From NCBI GenBank assembly GCA_030425785.1, contig JAUHYJ010000215.1, positions 1-6,454 on the forward strand: a stretch of DNA of 6,454 nt. The letters are read 5' to 3'. The notes below the pieces were generated by a model, which made no database searches, had not been told where the DNA came from, and saw nothing but the letters and a program-made list of their open reading frames with translations. Both the position numbers and the translations under genes were made by a program. Origin of the DNA: Acidimicrobiia bacterium. Its GTDB lineage: Bacteria; Actinomycetota; Acidimicrobiia; Acidimicrobiales; Ilumatobacteraceae. Shown here piece after piece: positions 5,819 to 6,454 of this stretch (the first letter of the stretch is position 1; each line of letters begins with the position of its first letter).

Positions 5819-6454
5819 TCAGGTCGTGGTGCCGCCTTCGACCTGGGGTGCTGCCGCCGTGCCGGCGTCGAGGCCGAGCTCGGCGCGCAGCTCGCTGAGG
5901 CGCCCCTGCGCCTCGACGTTGGCGGTCGCCTGCTCGATCTCGAGCACGCTCGACTCGACCGAATGACCCTCGAGCTCGGCCGACGCCTTGGCCTTGGTGT
6001 AGCGGGCCTGGATCTTCTCCTCGACCTCTTTCAGGGTCGGGACGTCGTCGCCCACCGTCTCGTTGAGCTGCTTCATCGCGACGTTCATCTCTTCTTGCAT
6101 CTTGGCCTGCTCGAGCTGGCTGACGAGCTTCGACTTCTCGGCGATCTTCTGCTGGAGGAGCCGGCTGTTCTGGACGACGGCGGCCTTGGCCTGGTCGGCT
6201 GCCTCGGTCGACTCGAGCACCATCGCCTTCAGGCTCTCGACGTCCTTTTCGACCTGGATCAGCTGGTTCGCGATCGTCTCGGCGGCGCTGGTGTACTTCG
6301 TCGCCTTCTCGTCGTCGCCGGCCTTCTGGGCGTCGGACGCCATGATCAGGGCCTGGCGGGCGTTCGCGTTCAGCTTCTCGAGCTCGGCCATCTTGCCGTT
6401 CAGGCGGATCTCGGCCTGTTTCTGGCCGGCGATCACCGCCGTGGCCTGCTCCTT
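5819..6454 (-). CDS. pspA: PspA/IM30 family protein (3' portion, N-terminus off the right edge)
   Basis: The last 211 residues of a PspA/IM30 (ESCRT-III-like) protein. The frame stays open to the right edge, beginning KEQATAVIAGQKQ, and a GTG at 6436 is internal rather than the start. Compared with full PspA proteins, roughly 40 N-terminal residues, including the membrane-binding amphipathic helix, are missing because the window ends. What remains is almost wholly helical, rich in Ala, Glu, Lys and Gln with heptad-like spacing, as in the long PspA coiled coil. The end LSELRAELGLDA followed by a short Ala/Gly/Thr tail resembles actinobacterial PspA. Such proteins form peripheral scaffolds on the inner face of the membrane and counter loss of proton-motive force. 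The mscS gene follows on the same strand. The distinction between PspA and a Vipp1-like member cannot be made from this part. Confidence 0.9.
   Translation of the reverse strand, partial: KEQATAVIAGQKQAEIRLNGKMAELEKLNANARQALIMASDAQKAGDDEKATKYTSAAETIANQLIQVEKDVESLKAMVLESTEAADQAKAAVVQNSRLLQQKIAEKSKLVSQLEQAKMQEEMNVAMKQLNETVGDDVPTLKEVEEKIQARYTKAKASAELEGHSVESSVLEIEQATANVEAQGRLSELRAELGLDAGTAAAPQVEGGTTT

Noticed and set aside
4459..5898. A 479-residue plus-strand frame over the end of proB and antisense to mscS
   Set aside because: It has no recognisable domain, and MscS on the opposite strand explains the region.

Overview
The window is very GC-rich (about 70% by eye). It is tightly packed with ordinary bacterial genes, and no stretch longer than about 110 bases lacks a gene. 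Codons end mostly in G or C, two start sites look leaderless with actinobacterial TAnnnT -10 boxes, and the gene set (obg-proB, dGTPase, DUF2254, PspA) suggests a high-GC actinobacterium. Acidimicrobiia would fit, but that is inference from style, not a marker-gene result.

Layout from left to right: (1) a 5' portion of a dGTPase-like HD-domain phosphohydrolase on the minus strand, running off the left edge (1-909). (2) An 88-base divergent promoter region. (3) A DUF2254 four-helix membrane protein on the plus strand (998-2365). (4) A 111-base spacer ending in a promoter. (5) obg, a ribosome-associated GTPase (2477-3733), and proB, glutamate 5-kinase (3741-4862), seven bases apart as an operon. 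(6) A 13-base convergent gap spanned by a hairpin that contains both stop codons. (7) A small MscS-type mechanosensitive channel (4876-5775) and, upstream of it on the same minus strand, a PspA/IM30 coiled-coil protein that runs off the right edge (5819-6454).

The genes fall into three themes. Nucleotide and growth control: dGTPase sets dNTP pools and Obg acts in ribosome assembly and growth control. Metabolism: ProB catalyses the first step of proline synthesis. Envelope maintenance: PspA protects damaged membranes, MscS releases solutes on hypo-osmotic shock, and DUF2254 is a membrane protein of unknown role. Proline is also an osmolyte, so ProB and MscS both touch osmotic balance, but they are convergent and nothing here shows co-regulation.

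I found no tRNA, rRNA, CRISPR array, insertion sequence or obvious foreign segment, and no convincing undescribed system. The points most worth a second look are the stop-codon-spanning hairpin, two identically spaced leaderless promoters, the odd start of the DUF2254 gene, motif departures in the dGTPase and Obg proteins, and the PspA-MscS pairing.
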